Part shown: positions 16,652-28,253 of the stretch, piece after piece
How positions within the stretch are numbered: the first letter of the stretch is position 1
Layout: each line of letters opens with the position of its first letter
Source: Janthinobacterium fluminis
GTDB lineage: Bacteria > Pseudomonadota > Gammaproteobacteria > Burkholderiales > Burkholderiaceae_D
Assembly (NCBI RefSeq): GCF_028595325.1
Contig: NZ_JAQQXR010000008.1
Location: forward strand, 149,378-213,377
DNA: 64,000 bases
Reading direction: 5' to 3'
The notes under the pieces: generated by a model
Seen by the model: only the letters and a program-made list of their open reading frames with translations
The model's database searches: none
Told to the model about the DNA's origin: nothing
Program-made: the position numbers and the translations under genes

Positions 16652-17827
16652 ATGCTGCTCTGGCTCGCCCACTATTTCCAGCAAGACCTCGGCCCCCTGC
16701 GGGTCTTTAACTTCATCACCTTCCGCGCCGTGTTCGCCACCATCACGGCGCTGGTGATCGGCCTGGGCGCCGGCCCGGCCGTGATCCGCATGCTGACGCG
16801 CATGAAGGTCGGCCAGGCGGTGCGCACCGACGGCCCGCAGACGCATTTGAAAAAACACGGCACGCCCACCATGGGCGGCCTGCTGATCCTGATCTCCATC
16901 GCCATCTCGACGCTGCTGTGGTGCGACCTGTCGAACCGCTTCATCTATCCGGTGCTGGTGGTCACGCTGGGCTTCGGCGCCGTCGGCTGGGTCGACGACT
17001 ACCGCAAGGTGGTGCGGCAAGACCCGAACGGCATGCGCTCGGGCGAAAAATACTTCTGGCAGTCGCTGATCGGCCTGGCCGCCGCCTTCTACCTGGCGTT
17101 CTCGGTGTCCGTGTCGGAGCCGAACGCGGCCAAGGTGTGGGAACTGATCTTCACCTGGGTGCAGTCGGGCTTCTCGATGGACCTGCCGCCGAAGGCCGAC
17201 CTGATCGTGCCCTTCTTCAAGACCATCAGCTATCCGCTCGGCGTCTGGGGCTTCATCGCGCTGACCTATTGCGTCATCGTCGGCACCAGCAACGCCGTCA
17301 ACCTGACCGACGGCCTGGACGGCCTGGCCATCATGCCGACCGTGATGGTCGGCACCGCGCTGGGTCTGTTCGCCTACCTGACCGGCAGCGCCACCTACTC
17401 GAAGTACCTGTTCATCCCGCACATTCCGGGCGCGGGCGAACTGATCATTTTCTGCGGCGCGATGGCCGGCGCCGGCCTGGCCTTCCTGTGGTTTAACACC
17501 CACCCGGCCCAGGTCTTCATGGGCGACGTCGGCGCGCTGGCGCTGGGCGGCGCGCTCGGCACGCTGGCCGTCATCGTGCGCCAGGAAATCGTCCTGTTCA
17601 TCATGGGCGGCATCTTCGTCGTCGAAACGCTGTCGGTGATCGCCCAGGTGAGCTGGTTCAAGTTCACCAAGAAGCGCTTCGGCACGGGGCGGCGGATTTT
17701 CCTGATGGCGCCGCTGCACCACCATTTTGAGCAAAAAGGCTGGCGCGAGACGCAGGTTGTCGTGCGCTTCTGGATCATCACGATGATGCTGGTCCTGTTC
17801 GGTCTCTCCACTTTGAAATTACGCTAA
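16652..17827 (+). CDS. mraY: Phospho-MurNAc-pentapeptide transferase MraY
   Basis: 391 aa polytopic enzyme transferring phospho-MurNAc-pentapeptide to undecaprenyl phosphate to make lipid I. About ten hydrophobic segments are seen. Active-site signatures include [29 protein letters not shown], the metal-binding [13 protein letters not shown] region, and PLHHHFE near the C-terminus. An AAGGAA-type ribosome site precedes ATG 16652. The stop overlaps the murD ATG (TAATG). Confidence 0.97.
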   Translation: MLLWLAHYFQQDLGPLRVFNFITFRAVFATITALVIGLGAGPAVIRMLTRMKVGQAVRTDGPQTHLKKHGTPTMGGLLILISIAISTLLWCDLSNRFIYPVLVVTLGFGAVGWVDDYRKVVRQDPNGMRSGEKYFWQSLIGLAAAFYLAFSVSVSEPNAAKVWELIFTWVQSGFSMDLPPKADLIVPFFKTISYPLGVWGFIALTYCVIVGTSNAVNLTDGLDGLAIMPTVMVGTALGLFAYLTGSATYSKYLFIPHIPGAGELIIFCGAMAGAGLAFLWFNTHPAQVFMGDVGALALGGALGTLAVIVRQEIVLFIMGGIFVVETLSVIAQVSWFKFTKKRFGTGRRIFLMAPLHHHFEQKGWRETQVVVRFWIITMMLVLFGLSTLKLR

Positions 17828-19326
17828 TGATCTATTCGGGCAAACACGCATTGGTTTTGGGGCTCGGCGAATCCGGGCTGGCGATGGCGCAATGGCTGGC
17901 GCGCCAGGGCGCGTCCGTGCGCGTGGCCGACACGCGCGCCGAGCCGGCCCGCCTGCCGGCCTTGCGCGCGGCCGTGCCGCAGGCCGAGTTCGTCGGCGGC
18001 GCCTTCCACGCCGGCATGCTCGAGGGCGTCGACTTCGTCGCCGTCAGCCCCGGCCTGGCGCCGCAGCGCGAACTGGCCGAGATCGTTCCGGCCGCCGCCG
18101 CCAAGGGCGTGCCCGTCTGGGGCGAGATCGAGCTGTTCGCGCAGGCGCTGGCGGCCCTGAAGGAGGAGCGCGGCTACGCGCCGAAAGTGATCGCCATCAC
18201 CGGCACCAACGGCAAGACCACGGTCACCAGCCTGGTCGGCCTGCTGTGCCAGCGCGCCGGTTTGACGGTGCGCGTGGCCGGCAACATCAGCCCGGCCGCG
18301 CTGGACGTGCTGCTTGAGGTGCTGGCGCAGGACGCCCTGCCGCAAGCCTGGGTGCTGGAACTGTCCAGCTTCCAGTTGCACACGACTTTCAGCCTGCAAG
18401 CCGACGCCGCGACGGTGCTGAACCTGTCGCAGGACCACCTCGACTGGCACGGCGACATGGCCGCCTACGCGCGCGACAAGGAGCGCATCTTCGGCGCCAA
18501 CACCGTGCGCGTGCTGAACCGCGACGACGCCGCCGTGATGCGCATGGCCGATCCGGCCGCCGCCGTGGTCACCTTCGGCACCGACGAACCGACCGAGGTC
18601 GACAGCTTCGGCCTGGAAAACGCCCGCGGCGTGTTCTGGCTGACGGCCGCCGCGCCGGCGGAAGACCTGCCCGAGCGCAAGCGCAAGAAAAACGAGGCGC
18701 CGCTGCCGATTCCCTTCATCGCCAAGCACATGATGCCGGCCGACGCGCTGAAAATCCGCGGCCAGCACAACGCCGCCAACGCGCTGGCCGCGCTGGCCCT
18801 GTGCCGCGCCATCGGCCTGCCGTTCGCGCCGCTGCTGTACGGCCTGCGCGAATACCAGGGCGAGCCGCACCGCGTCGAACTGGTGGCCGCCATCAACGGC
18901 GTCGAATACTACGACGACAGCAAGGGCACCAACGTCGGCGCCACGGCCGCCGCGCTGAACGGCCTGGGCAAGAGCTTCGGCGGCGCCGACCAGCGCCTGC
19001 TGCTGATCGCCGGCGGCGAGGCCAAGGGCCAGGACTTCGCGCCGCTGGCCTTGCCGGTGTCGCGCTATGTGCGCGCGGTGCTGCTGATCGGCCGCGACGC
19101 GCCGGCCATCCGCGCCGCGCTGGAAGCGTCCGGCGTCGACCTGATCGACTGCGCCACGCTGCCGCTGGCCGTGCAGCGCGCCCGCGAACTGGCGCTGGAG
19201 GGCGACGCCGTGCTGCTGTCGCCGGCCTGCGCCAGCTTCGACATGTTCAAGAACTACGGCCACCGCGCCCAGGTGTTCGTCGACGCGGTGCGCGAAATCG
19301 CCTTGGCGCAGGGACAGGATATCTGA
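17827..19326 (+). CDS. murD: UDP-MurNAc-L-Ala:D-Glu ligase MurD
   Basis: 499 aa, somewhat longer than the roughly 440 aa of E. coli MurD. It adds D-glutamate as second residue of the stem peptide. Visible motifs are an N-terminal Rossmann-like [14 protein letters not shown] loop [11 protein letters not shown] (near residue 125), [26 protein letters not shown] and [11 protein letters not shown] charged stretch ([12 protein letters not shown], near residue 285) makes up part of the extra length. Start and stop are both coupled with neighbours (TAATG, TGATG). Confidence 0.95.
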   Translation: MIYSGKHALVLGLGESGLAMAQWLARQGASVRVADTRAEPARLPALRAAVPQAEFVGGAFHAGMLEGVDFVAVSPGLAPQRELAEIVPAAAAKGVPVWGEIELFAQALAALKEERGYAPKVIAITGTNGKTTVTSLVGLLCQRAGLTVRVAGNISPAALDVLLEVLAQDALPQAWVLELSSFQLHTTFSLQADAATVLNLSQDHLDWHGDMAAYARDKERIFGANTVRVLNRDDAAVMRMADPAAAVVTFGTDEPTEVDSFGLENARGVFWLTAAAPAEDLPERKRKKNEAPLPIPFIAKHMMPADALKIRGQHNAANALAALALCRAIGLPFAPLLYGLREYQGEPHRVELVAAINGVEYYDDSKGTNVGATAAALNGLGKSFGGADQRLLLIAGGEAKGQDFAPLALPVSRYVRAVLLIGRDAPAIRAALEASGVDLIDCATLPLAVQRARELALEGDAVLLSPACASFDMFKNYGHRAQVFVDAVREIALAQGQDI

Positions 19327-20537
19327 TGGCCTTTCAACTGCCATTCCGCTTTTCTGGATCGTCGGCGCACGCGTCGATGGACAGTCACGCGCGGCAGTCG
19401 AAAATGATGGAGTACGACCAGCCGCTGGTCTGGGTCACGCTGCTGCTGATGCTGATGGGCATGGTGATGGTGTATTCGGCCTCGATCTCGCTGCCGGACT
19501 CGCCCAAGTTCGCCAACTACAAGAACTCCTATTTCCTGGTACGCCAGGCGATCTTCATCTGCATTTCGCTGATGGCGGGCCTGTTCGTGTTCCGCATCCG
19601 CATCTCGACCTGGCAGAAGGCCGCGCCCTACCTGTTCATCGGCACCCTGGTGCTGCTGGTGCTGGTGCTGGTGCCGGGCGTCGGCGTGGTGGTCAAGGGC
19701 GGCCGCCGCTGGCTGTCGCTGAAGGTCTTCAACCTGCAGCCGTCCGAGGTGATGAAGGTGGTCGCGGTGCTGTACGCGGCCGACTACACGGTGCGCAAGC
19801 AGGAATACATGCACAAGCTGACCAAGGGCTTCATGCCGATGGCCGGCGCGGTCGGCCTGGTCGGCCTGCTGCTGCTGCTGGAGCCGGACCTGGGCGCCTT
19901 CGGCGTCATCGTCTGCATCACCATGGGCATCCTGTTCCTCGGCGGGATCAACGCGGTCTGGTTCGGCGGCATCGGCGCCATGCTGGTGGGGATTTTCGTC
20001 TCCATCATCGCGCTCTCGAAGTTCCGCCGCGAGCGCTACTTCGCCTACCTGAACCCGTGGGAGGAGGACAACGCGCTGAACAAGGCTTACCAGCTGACGC
20101 ATTCGCTGATCGCTTTCGGGCGCGGCGAATTTTTCGGCGTCGGCCTGGGCGGCAGCGTCGAGAAGCTGCACTACCTGCCGGAGGCGCACACCGACTTCCT
20201 GCTGGCCGTGATCGGCGAGGAGCTGGGCCTGGTCGGCGTGCTGGCGGTGATCGCCATGTTCTACTGGATCATCAAGCGCGCCTTCGACATCGGCCGCCAG
20301 GCCATCGCCATCGACCAGACCTTCGCCGGCCTGACGGCGAAGGGCATCGGCATCTGGATCGGCGTGCAGACCTTCATTAACATGGGCGTCAACCTTGGCC
20401 TGCTGCCGACCAAGGGCTTGACCCTGCCGCTGATGAGTTACGGCGGCTCGGGGATTTTGATTAACTGCGTCGGACTCGCGATCCTGCTCCGGATCGACTA
20501 CGAGAACCGGGTTCTGATGCGTGGTGGCAGATTATGA
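19326..20537 (+). CDS. ftsW: Septal peptidoglycan glycosyltransferase FtsW
   Basis: 403 aa SEDS-family polymerase that builds septal glycan from lipid II together with FtsI. About ten membrane segments follow a cytoplasmic N-terminus of about 35 residues. SEDS landmarks are [36 protein letters not shown] and the C-terminal [12 protein letters not shown] 19326 overlaps the murD stop; a longer upstream frame is a murD shadow. The last four bases overlap murG. Confidence 0.96.
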   Translation: MAFQLPFRFSGSSAHASMDSHARQSKMMEYDQPLVWVTLLLMLMGMVMVYSASISLPDSPKFANYKNSYFLVRQAIFICISLMAGLFVFRIRISTWQKAAPYLFIGTLVLLVLVLVPGVGVVVKGGRRWLSLKVFNLQPSEVMKVVAVLYAADYTVRKQEYMHKLTKGFMPMAGAVGLVGLLLLLEPDLGAFGVIVCITMGILFLGGINAVWFGGIGAMLVGIFVSIIALSKFRRERYFAYLNPWEEDNALNKAYQLTHSLIAFGRGEFFGVGLGGSVEKLHYLPEAHTDFLLAVIGEELGLVGVLAVIAMFYWIIKRAFDIGRQAIAIDQTFAGLTAKGIGIWIGVQTFINMGVNLGLLPTKGLTLPLMSYGGSGILINCVGLAILLRIDYENRVLMRGGRL

Positions 20538-21601
20538 AACGATTAATGATCATGGCGGCCGGAACCGGCGGCCATATTTTCCCCGGCCTGGCGATTGCGC
20601 AGACGATGCGCGCGCGCGGCTGGGAGGTGAGCTGGCTGGGCACCTCGCACGGCATGGAGCAGCAATTGGTGCCGCAACACGGCGTCGAGATGGACGCGAT
20701 CGAGTTTTCCGGCATGCGCGGCAAGGGCCTGCGCCACACGCTGACGGGCGCCTTCAAGATGCTGGCCAGCTTCTGCGCCTGCCGGCGCTTCATCAAGCGG
20801 CGCAAGCCGGACGTGGTGCTGGGCATGGGCGGCTACGTGACGGTGCCGGGCGGCCTGATGGCGCGCCTGAGCGGCGTGCCGCTGGTGCTGGTGAACGCCG
20901 ACGCGGCGCTGCTGCTGTCGAACAAAACGCTGGTGCCGCTGGCGCGCCGGGTCTGCTTCGGTTTTCCCGCCGACTTCGGCAGCGCCGCCGGCAAGGCCAG
21001 CGTCACCGGCAACCCGGTGCGCAGCGAGATCCTCGACCTGGCCGTTCCGGAGCGGCGCTTCGAGGGCCGCGAGGGCGCGCTGCGCATTCTGGTGGTCGGC
21101 GGCAGCCAGGGCGCCAAGGCGCTCAACGACACGCTGGCGCCGGCGCTGGCCTTGATCCCGGCGGCGCAGCGCCCCGTGGTGACGCACCAGTCGGGCAAGA
21201 AGAACATCGAGGCGCTGCGCGCCGTCTACGCGCAGTGCGGCGTGCAGGCCGAGGTGCTCGACTTCATCGACGACATGGCGAACGCGTATGCGCGCGCCGA
21301 TCTGGTAATCTGCCGCGCCGGCGCGATCACGCTGTCGGAATTGACGGCGGCCGGCGTCGCCAGCGTGCTGGTGCCGCTGGTGGCCTCGACCACCAGCCAC
21401 CAGCGCGACAACGCGCAATGGCTGGCGAAGCAAAACGCGGCGATTCATCTGCCGCAGACGGAAATGAACGCGGCCTCCCTGGCGGCGCTGCTGCAGGGCC
21501 TGACGCGCGGGGCTTGCCTGGACATGGCCCGGGCCGCCCGCGCGGTCGGCCAGCGCGACGCCAACGACGCGATAGCACAAGTACTGGAAAAACTGACATG
21601 A
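20534..21601 (+). CDS. murG: Lipid II synthase MurG (UDP-GlcNAc transferase)
   Basis: 355 aa peripheral membrane GT-B glycosyltransferase that adds GlcNAc to lipid I. N-terminal glycine loop [16 protein letters not shown], second G-loop VLGMGGYV, third loop [13 protein letters not shown], and the nucleotide-sugar site [11 protein letters not shown] are all present. Length is normal. Both ends overlap neighbours by 4 bases (ATGA). Confidence 0.97.
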   Translation: MKRLMIMAAGTGGHIFPGLAIAQTMRARGWEVSWLGTSHGMEQQLVPQHGVEMDAIEFSGMRGKGLRHTLTGAFKMLASFCACRRFIKRRKPDVVLGMGGYVTVPGGLMARLSGVPLVLVNADAALLLSNKTLVPLARRVCFGFPADFGSAAGKASVTGNPVRSEILDLAVPERRFEGREGALRILVVGGSQGAKALNDTLAPALALIPAAQRPVVTHQSGKKNIEALRAVYAQCGVQAEVLDFIDDMANAYARADLVICRAGAITLSELTAAGVASVLVPLVASTTSHQRDNAQWLAKQNAAIHLPQTEMNAASLAALLQGLTRGACLDMARAARAVGQRDANDAIAQVLEKLT

Positions 21602-22989
21602 AGCACAAAGTAAAAAACATCCATTTCGTCGGCATCGGCGGTAGCGGCATGAGCGGCATCGCCGAGGTGCTGGTCAACCTCGGCTACCAGGTTTCCGGCT
21701 CCGACCTGGGCAGCAACGCCGCGACCCAGCGCCTGCAAAGCCTGGGCGCCACCGTCATGCTGGGCCACGCCGCCGAAAACGTCGGCGCCGCCGACGCCGT
21801 CGTCACGTCCGGCGCCGTGCCGCAGGACAATCCGGAAGTCCTCGCCGCGCGCAGCCGCAAGATCCCGCTGGTGCCGCGCGCCGTCATGCTGGGCGAGTTG
21901 ATGCGCCTGAAGCGCGGCATCGCCATCGCCGGCACGCACGGCAAGACCACCACCACCAGCCTGGTGGCGTCGGTGCTGGCGCAGGGCGGCATGGACCCGA
22001 CCTTCGTCATTGGCGGCCGCCTGACCAGCGCCGGCGCCAACGCCAAGCTGGGCGGCGGCGACTACCTGGTGGCCGAGGCCGACGAGTCCGACGCGTCCTT
22101 CCTGAACCTGTCGCCGATGATCGAGGTGATCACCAACATCGACGCCGACCACATGGAAACCTACGGGCACGACTTCGAGAAATTGAAGATGGCCTTCGTC
22201 CAGTTCACCCAGCGCCTGCCGTTCTACGGCCGCGCCATGCTGTGCATCGACGACCCGCACGTGCGCGACATCATTGCGCTGATCTCGAAGCCGATCACCA
22301 CCTACGGCTTCCACGAGGACGCCGAGGTGCGCGCCGTGAACGCCCGCGCGGTCGGCCTGGAAATGCATTTCACCGTGCTGCAGGACGGCTATCCTGACCT
22401 CGACGTGGTGCTGAACCAGCCCGGCATGCACAATGTGCAGAACGCCTGCTCGGCGATCGCCATCGCCCGCGAAATCGGCATCGACGACAAGGCCACCCAG
22501 CAGGGCCTGGCCGAGTTCGCCGGCGTCGGCCGCCGCTTCACCCGCTACGGCGACGTGGCGCTGCCGGCCGGCGGCAGCTTCGCCCTGGTCGACGACTTCG
22601 GCCACCATCCGGTCGAAACGGCGGTGACGGTGGCCGCCGCGCGCGCCGCCTACCCGGGCCGGCGCCTGGTGCTGGCCTTCCAGCCGCACCGCTACAGCCG
22701 CACCCGCGACCTGTTCGAGGACTTCGTCAAGGTGCTCGGCAGCGTCGACGTGCTGCTGCTCTCCGAGGTGTACGCGGCCGGCGAGGCGCCCATCGTCGCC
22801 GCCGACGGCCGCGCGCTGGCGCACGCGCTGCGCGCCCGCGGCAAGATCGAGCCGATCTTCGTCGAACTGATGAAGGACATGCCCGACACGATCATGAGCG
22901 TGGCGCGCGACGGCGACGTCGTCGTCACGATGGGCGCCGGCTCGATCAGCGGCGTGCCGAACCAACTGACCTCCTTTGCAAAGGCCTGA
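21598..22989 (+). CDS. murC: UDP-MurNAc:L-alanine ligase MurC
   Basis: 463 aa. First Mur ligase of the stem peptide. N-terminal [16 protein letters not shown] binds the UDP sugar; ATP loop [11 protein letters not shown] lies near residue 110. [18 protein letters not shown] and FQPHRYSRT are conserved landmarks. ATG 21598 overlaps the murG stop. The ddlB ATG follows one base after its stop. Confidence 0.96.
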   Translation: MKHKVKNIHFVGIGGSGMSGIAEVLVNLGYQVSGSDLGSNAATQRLQSLGATVMLGHAAENVGAADAVVTSGAVPQDNPEVLAARSRKIPLVPRAVMLGELMRLKRGIAIAGTHGKTTTTSLVASVLAQGGMDPTFVIGGRLTSAGANAKLGGGDYLVAEADESDASFLNLSPMIEVITNIDADHMETYGHDFEKLKMAFVQFTQRLPFYGRAMLCIDDPHVRDIIALISKPITTYGFHEDAEVRAVNARAVGLEMHFTVLQDGYPDLDVVLNQPGMHNVQNACSAIAIAREIGIDDKATQQGLAEFAGVGRRFTRYGDVALPAGGSFALVDDFGHHPVETAVTVAAARAAYPGRRLVLAFQPHRYSRTRDLFEDFVKVLGSVDVLLLSEVYAAGEAPIVAADGRALAHALRARGKIEPIFVELMKDMPDTIMSVARDGDVVVTMGAGSISGVPNQLTSFAKA

Positions 22990-22990
22990 G

Positions 22991-23959
<969 letters not shown>

Positions 23960-23963
23960 GGAC

Positions 23964-24785
23964 ATGTGGCAGGACGCTAAAACCTTGAACGCGACGGCCA
24001 ACGGCATATTTGCCCTGGTGCTGCTCGCGTGCGTGGCGGCCGGCGTCTGGTGGGTGTCGCAGCGGCCGATGTTCACGCTGCGCGCGATCAACATCGAAAG
24101 CATGGACGGGGCCGAGCTGCGCCACGTCAACCACCTGACGCTGCGCAGCGGCACGCTGGGCCGCGTCAAGGGCAATTTTTTCACGGCCAACCTGGACACG
24201 GTGCGGCTGGCCTTCGAGTCGGTGCCGTGGGTGCGCCGGGCGACGGTGCGGCGCGAGTGGCCGAACCAGCTGATCGTCGCCCTCGAAGAGCACGAGGCGC
24301 TCGGCACCTGGGGCGAGGACGGCCGCCTGCTGTCGGTCAAGGGCGACGTCTTCACCGCCAACCTGGCCGAGGCGGAGGACGACCACGCGCTGCCGGAGTT
24401 CTCCGGCCCCGAGGGCAGCGAGAAGGAAGTCATCGCCCGCTTCGCCGAGCTGCGCAGCTGGTTCGCGCCGCTCAAGCTGGTGCCGGAAATGCTGTCGCTG
24501 TCGAGCCGCTACGCCTGGACCGTCAAGCTCGACAACGGCATGAGCGTGGCCTTGGGGCGCGAGCAGAGCAAGACCACATTGAAGGAGCGGGTCGACCGGC
24601 TGGCGGGGATCTACCCGCAGCTGGCGAGCCGCCTGGAGAACATCGACACGATCGATATGCGTTACCAGAACGGCCTGGCACTGAGTTCGGCCGGCCTGGT
24701 GATACCGGCCGAAGGCAAGAGGCCGGGCATCGCAGCAAAGAAAAAACCGAATAATTTAAAGCCCATCAGCAGGCACACACAGTAG
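23964..24785 (+). CDS. ftsQ: Cell division protein FtsQ
   Basis: 273 aa bitopic divisome protein that recruits FtsL and FtsB. A short cytoplasmic tail is followed by one membrane segment (GIFALVLLACVAAGVWWV). A POTRA domain begins at MFTLRAINIESM, and the FtsQ beta domain includes SVPWVRRATVRREWP and LIVALEEHEALGTW. The tail is basic (KKKPNNLKPISRH). Position between ddlB and ftsA is standard. Confidence 0.94.
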   Translation: MWQDAKTLNATANGIFALVLLACVAAGVWWVSQRPMFTLRAINIESMDGAELRHVNHLTLRSGTLGRVKGNFFTANLDTVRLAFESVPWVRRATVRREWPNQLIVALEEHEALGTWGEDGRLLSVKGDVFTANLAEAEDDHALPEFSGPEGSEKEVIARFAELRSWFAPLKLVPEMLSLSSRYAWTVKLDNGMSVALGREQSKTTLKERVDRLAGIYPQLASRLENIDTIDMRYQNGLALSSAGLVIPAEGKRPGIAAKKKPNNLKPISRHTQ

Positions 24786-24793
24786 GCACAGAA

Positions 24794-26026
24794 ATGACAA
24801 AAGACGCGAAAAACCTGATCGTCGGCCTCGACATCGGTACCTCGAAAGTGGTGGCGGTGGTGGCCGAGGTGATGCCCGACGGGCGCCACGAAGTGATCGG
24901 GCTGGGTCAGCACGAATCAAAGGGCTTGAAGAAGGGCGTCGTCGTCAACATCGAGGCGACCGTCGAGTCGATCCAGCGCGCGCTTGAGGAAGCCGAGCTG
25001 ATGGCCGACTGCAAGATCCGCAACGTCTACGCCGGCATCGCCGGCAGCCATATCCGCAGCTTCAATTCCAGCGGCATGGTGGCCATCAAGGACAAGGAAG
25101 TGACGGCCACCGACGTGGCGCGCGTCATCGAAACGGCAAAAGCGGTTAACATCCCGACCGACCAGCAACTGCTCCACACGGTGCCGCAGGAGTTCATCGT
25201 CGACAGCCAGGAGGACGTGCGCGAGCCGATCGGCATGAGCGGCATCCGCCTCGAGGTGAAGGTGCACATCGTCACCGGCGCCGTGTCGGCGGTGCAGAAC
25301 ATCGTCAAGTGCGTGCGCCGCTGCGGCCTGGAAGTGTCGGACCTGATCCTGCAGCCGATGGCCTCGGCCGACGCCGTGCTGACGCCCGACGAGAAGGAGC
25401 TGGGCGTGGTGCTGATCGACATCGGCGGCGGCACCACCGACGTCGCCGTGTTCTCCGACGGCGCGATCCGCCACACGGCGGTGATTCCGATCGCCGGCGA
25501 CCAGATCACCAACGACATCGCGATGGCGCTGCGCACCCCGACCTCGGAGGCCGAGGAGATCAAGATACGCTACGGCGTCGCCAAGCAGGTGCTGGCCGAC
25601 CCGGGCGAGTCGCTGGAAGTGCCGGGCCTGGGCGACCGCGGCCCGCGCAACCTGTCGCGCCAGGCGCTGGCCGCCGTCATCGAGCCGCGCGTCGAGGAAC
25701 TGTTCGCGATGGTGCACCAGGTGGTGCGCGAGTCCGGCTACGAGGGCGTGCTCTCGTCGGGCATCGTGCTCACCGGCGGCACCTCGATCATGCCGGGCAT
25801 GGTGGAAATGGCCGAGGACATCTTCCTCAAGCCGGCCCGCCTCGGCACACCGGAATACCGCGGCCAGCTGGCCGACGTGGTGCGCAGCCCGCGCTACGCC
25901 ACCGTGCTCGGCCTGCTGTTGGAGGCGAAAAAGCAATACCTGCGCGGGCACATCGTGACGCGCCAGGACGGCTCGGTGAAGGCGGTGTGGCAGCGCATGA
26001 AGGAATGGTTCTTGGGGAATTTTTAA
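24794..26026 (+). CDS. ftsA: Cell division protein FtsA
   Basis: 410 aa actin-like ATPase that tethers FtsZ filaments to the membrane. Phosphate 1 motif IVGLDIGTSKVVAVV, phosphate 2 VVLIDIGGGTTDVAVF and adenosine motif GIVLTGGTSIMPG are present. The C-terminus VWQRMKEWFLGNF is the amphipathic membrane-targeting helix. It starts 8 bases after the ftsQ stop. The 140 bases between ftsA and ftsZ may contain an ftsZ promoter, but I see no convincing one. Confidence 0.96.
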   Translation: MTKDAKNLIVGLDIGTSKVVAVVAEVMPDGRHEVIGLGQHESKGLKKGVVVNIEATVESIQRALEEAELMADCKIRNVYAGIAGSHIRSFNSSGMVAIKDKEVTATDVARVIETAKAVNIPTDQQLLHTVPQEFIVDSQEDVREPIGMSGIRLEVKVHIVTGAVSAVQNIVKCVRRCGLEVSDLILQPMASADAVLTPDEKELGVVLIDIGGGTTDVAVFSDGAIRHTAVIPIAGDQITNDIAMALRTPTSEAEEIKIRYGVAKQVLADPGESLEVPGLGDRGPRNLSRQALAAVIEPRVEELFAMVHQVVRESGYEGVLSSGIVLTGGTSIMPGMVEMAEDIFLKPARLGTPEYRGQLADVVRSPRYATVLGLLLEAKKQYLRGHIVTRQDGSVKAVWQRMKEWFLGNF

Positions 26027-26166
26027 GTCGTCGGTTTTGGCTGTACAAGTTTGGCAACAACGCAGGACATACAACAATTTTATATTTAACCGCAGTTTTC
26101 AATCTCCAGCTCTCCTACCGATATGAGGCCTGGCGCTTGGAAACCGCATTCTGATAGGAGCACATC

Positions 26167-27375
26167 ATGGAGTTCGATATGGTCGATAACGCAGCTTTAG
26201 GCACGGTCATCAAGGTCGTCGGCGTCGGCGGAGCAGGTGGCAATGCAGTTCAACACATGATCAACAAGGGCATGGCCGGGGTGGAGTTCATTGCCGCCAA
26301 CACCGATGCCCAGGCCCTGTCGACCTCGAAAGCCGACAACATCATCCAGATCGGCGAAACCGGCCTGGGCGCCGGGATGAAGCCGCAGGTCGGCCGCCAG
26401 CTGGCCGAAGAGTCGCGCGCCCGCATCGAAGACTCCCTGCGCGGCGCGCACATGGTCTTCATCGCCGCCGGCATGGGCGGCGGCACCGGCACCGGCGCCG
26501 CGCCCATCGTCGCGGAAATCGCCAAGCAGCTGGGCGCGCTGACCGTGGCCGTCGTCTCCAAGCCCTTCTCCTACGAAGGCCAGAAGTGCATGGACATCGC
26601 CGACGAGGGCCTGGAGCAGTTGTCGATGCACGTCGACTCGCTGATCATCATCCTCAATGAAAAGCTGGAAGAGATCTACGAAGACGAAAGCATGCTGGAG
26701 TGGATGCAGCACGCCGACGACGTGCTCAACAACGCGGTGGCCGGCATCGCCGAGATCATCAACGTGCCCGGCCATATCAACGTCGACTTCAACGACGTCA
26801 AGACCATCATGGGCGAGCAGGGCAAGGCCATGATGGGCACGGCGACGGCGTCCGGCGTGGACCGCGCGCGCATCGCCGCCGAGCAGGCCGTGGCGTCGCC
26901 GCTGCTGGACGGCATCGACCTGTCCGGCGCCCGTGGCGTGCTGGTCAACGTCACCGCCAGCCGCGGCCTGAAGGGCAAGGAAATCAAGGAAGTCATGGCC
27001 GCCGTGCGCGCGTTTGCGGCGCCGGACGCGTCTATCGCCCAGGGCATCGCCTACGACGACACGATGGGCGACGACATCCGCGTGACCGTCGTGGCAACCG
27101 GCCTGGGCCGCGCCAAGAAGGCGATCCAGCTGGTGCCGCAGCAAATGCTGCGCACCGGCACGCACAACAGCCCGCTGACGCCGTCGGCGGCTATGGGCGG
27201 CGCGGCCGGCGGCGCCGTGTCGGTCGGCATGGCCGTGCCGGCGCAGGCTTTCGACGGCATGAAGGCGCCGGCCGTATGGCGCCGCGAATCGGCCTCCGAG
27301 CAGGTGCGGGCGATGGAAAAGAACGGCATGGAAACCTACGATATTCCAGCCTTCCTGCGCAAGCAGGCCGACTAA
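26167..27375 (+). CDS. ftsZ: Cell division GTPase FtsZ
   Basis: 402 aa tubulin homologue that forms the Z ring. It has VVGVGGAGGNAVQHMI, the tubulin signature GGGTGTGAAP, and the T7 loop region NVDFNDVKTIM. A flexible Gly/Ala/Val linker follows, then the C-terminal peptide TYDIPAFLRKQ that binds FtsA and other partners. A GATAGGAG ribosome site precedes ATG 26167. It is the last gene of the dcw block and is followed by an intrinsic terminator. Confidence 0.98.
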   Translation: MEFDMVDNAALGTVIKVVGVGGAGGNAVQHMINKGMAGVEFIAANTDAQALSTSKADNIIQIGETGLGAGMKPQVGRQLAEESRARIEDSLRGAHMVFIAAGMGGGTGTGAAPIVAEIAKQLGALTVAVVSKPFSYEGQKCMDIADEGLEQLSMHVDSLIIILNEKLEEIYEDESMLEWMQHADDVLNNAVAGIAEIINVPGHINVDFNDVKTIMGEQGKAMMGTATASGVDRARIAAEQAVASPLLDGIDLSGARGVLVNVTASRGLKGKEIKEVMAAVRAFAAPDASIAQGIAYDDTMGDDIRVTVVATGLGRAKKAIQLVPQQMLRTGTHNSPLTPSAAMGGAAGGAVSVGMAVPAQAFDGMKAPAVWRRESASEQVRAMEKNGMETYDIPAFLRKQAD

Positions 27376-27457
27376 GCCGGCGGCGGGTGGGCGCCTTCGG
27401 CCGCCCGCCTGCACAAACGACAAGACTCAGGCATACTGCTGTTCTGTGCCTGGAGGA

Positions 27458-27480
27458 GCCGCGCCCAGCGCGGCTTTTTT
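27458..27480 (+). terminator. Intrinsic terminator after ftsZ
   Basis: GCCGCGC stem (27458-27464 with 27468-27474), 3-base loop, then six T. It closes the dcw transcription unit. Confidence 0.88.
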
Positions 27481-27535
27481 CATCGTTGCCGGGCTGGATA
27501 ATGCCACCCATCTACCATCATAAAAGGAGTCAAAC

Positions 27536-28042
27536 ATGACCATCAAAATCGGCGACACACTGCCAGAAGGCACCCTGGCCGAATTCATCGAGTCCGCCAG
27601 CGAAGGTTGCGCACTGGGACCGAACACTTTCAAGGTCGAAGACCTGGTGAAAGGCAAGAAGATCGCCATCTTCGGCCTGCCGGGCGCCTACACCCCGACC
27701 TGCTCCGCGCAGCACGTGCCGGGCTACGTCAAGCACGCGGCAGAATTGACAGCCAAGGGCGTCGATGAAATCTGGTGCATCTCCGTCAATGACGCCTTCG
27801 TCATGGGCGCCTGGGGCCGCGACCAGAAAGCCACCGGCATCGTCCGCATGATGGCCGACGGCAACGCCGCCTACAGCAAGCTGCTGGGCCTGGACGCCGA
27901 CTTCAGCAAGTTCGGCATGGGCACGCGCTCGCAGCGCTATTCCCTGCTGGTCGACAACGGCGTGGTCACCCAGCTGAACATCGAGCAGGGCGGCAAGTTT
28001 GAAGTGTCGAACGCGGAAACGCTGCTGGGCCAGCTGGCTTAA
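27536..28042 (+). CDS. Peroxiredoxin, Prx5 type
   Basis: 168 aa thiol peroxidase reducing hydroperoxides. The segment GLPGAYTPTCSAQHVPGYV carries the peroxidatic cysteine and is characteristic of the Prx5/AhpE-like subgroup, which usually uses glutathione or thioredoxin as reductant. No second conserved resolving cysteine is obvious; one more Cys lies in EIWCISVN and one in EGCALG. A strong ribosome site (AAAAGGAG) precedes ATG 27536. It has its own transcription unit between the ftsZ terminator and a foldable spacer downstream. Confidence 0.93.
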   Translation: MTIKIGDTLPEGTLAEFIESASEGCALGPNTFKVEDLVKGKKIAIFGLPGAYTPTCSAQHVPGYVKHAAELTAKGVDEIWCISVNDAFVMGAWGRDQKATGIVRMMADGNAAYSKLLGLDADFSKFGMGTRSQRYSLLVDNGVVTQLNIEQGGKFEVSNAETLLGQLA

Positions 28043-28059
28043 GTTTCTCTGGCATAAAG

Positions 28060-28136
28060 AAACGGCGCCGTTGCTCGCCCGGGGCGGTGCGCCGCCGCGG
28101 GCGCCGGAAAGCCGGGCCCGCAAACGGCGCCGGCCT
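28060..28136. repeat. Foldable spacer after the peroxiredoxin gene
   Basis: A 12-bp palindrome, AACGGCGCCGTT, at 28060-28071 recurs in part as AAACGGCGCCGG at 28126-28137. The two can pair, with one bulge, around a strongly self-complementary GC core. No T-tract follows. It may act as a 3'-end structure for the peroxiredoxin mRNA. Confidence 0.35.
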
Positions 28137-28253
28137 TGCATTGCTATAATTACCCAACAACAAGGGTGCACATTGATCTAGCGGCTGTTGCTGGCTGGCC
28201 ATACCCATCCCGGATGCCTCCCGTCTCCGGGCCACACCGGCAAGGAGCTGAAT

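Noticed and set aside
28124..28137. 14-mer GCAAACGGCGCCGG repeated at about 48153
   Set aside because: Only two copies, no shared flanks, and its GC-rich make-up makes chance recurrence plausible.
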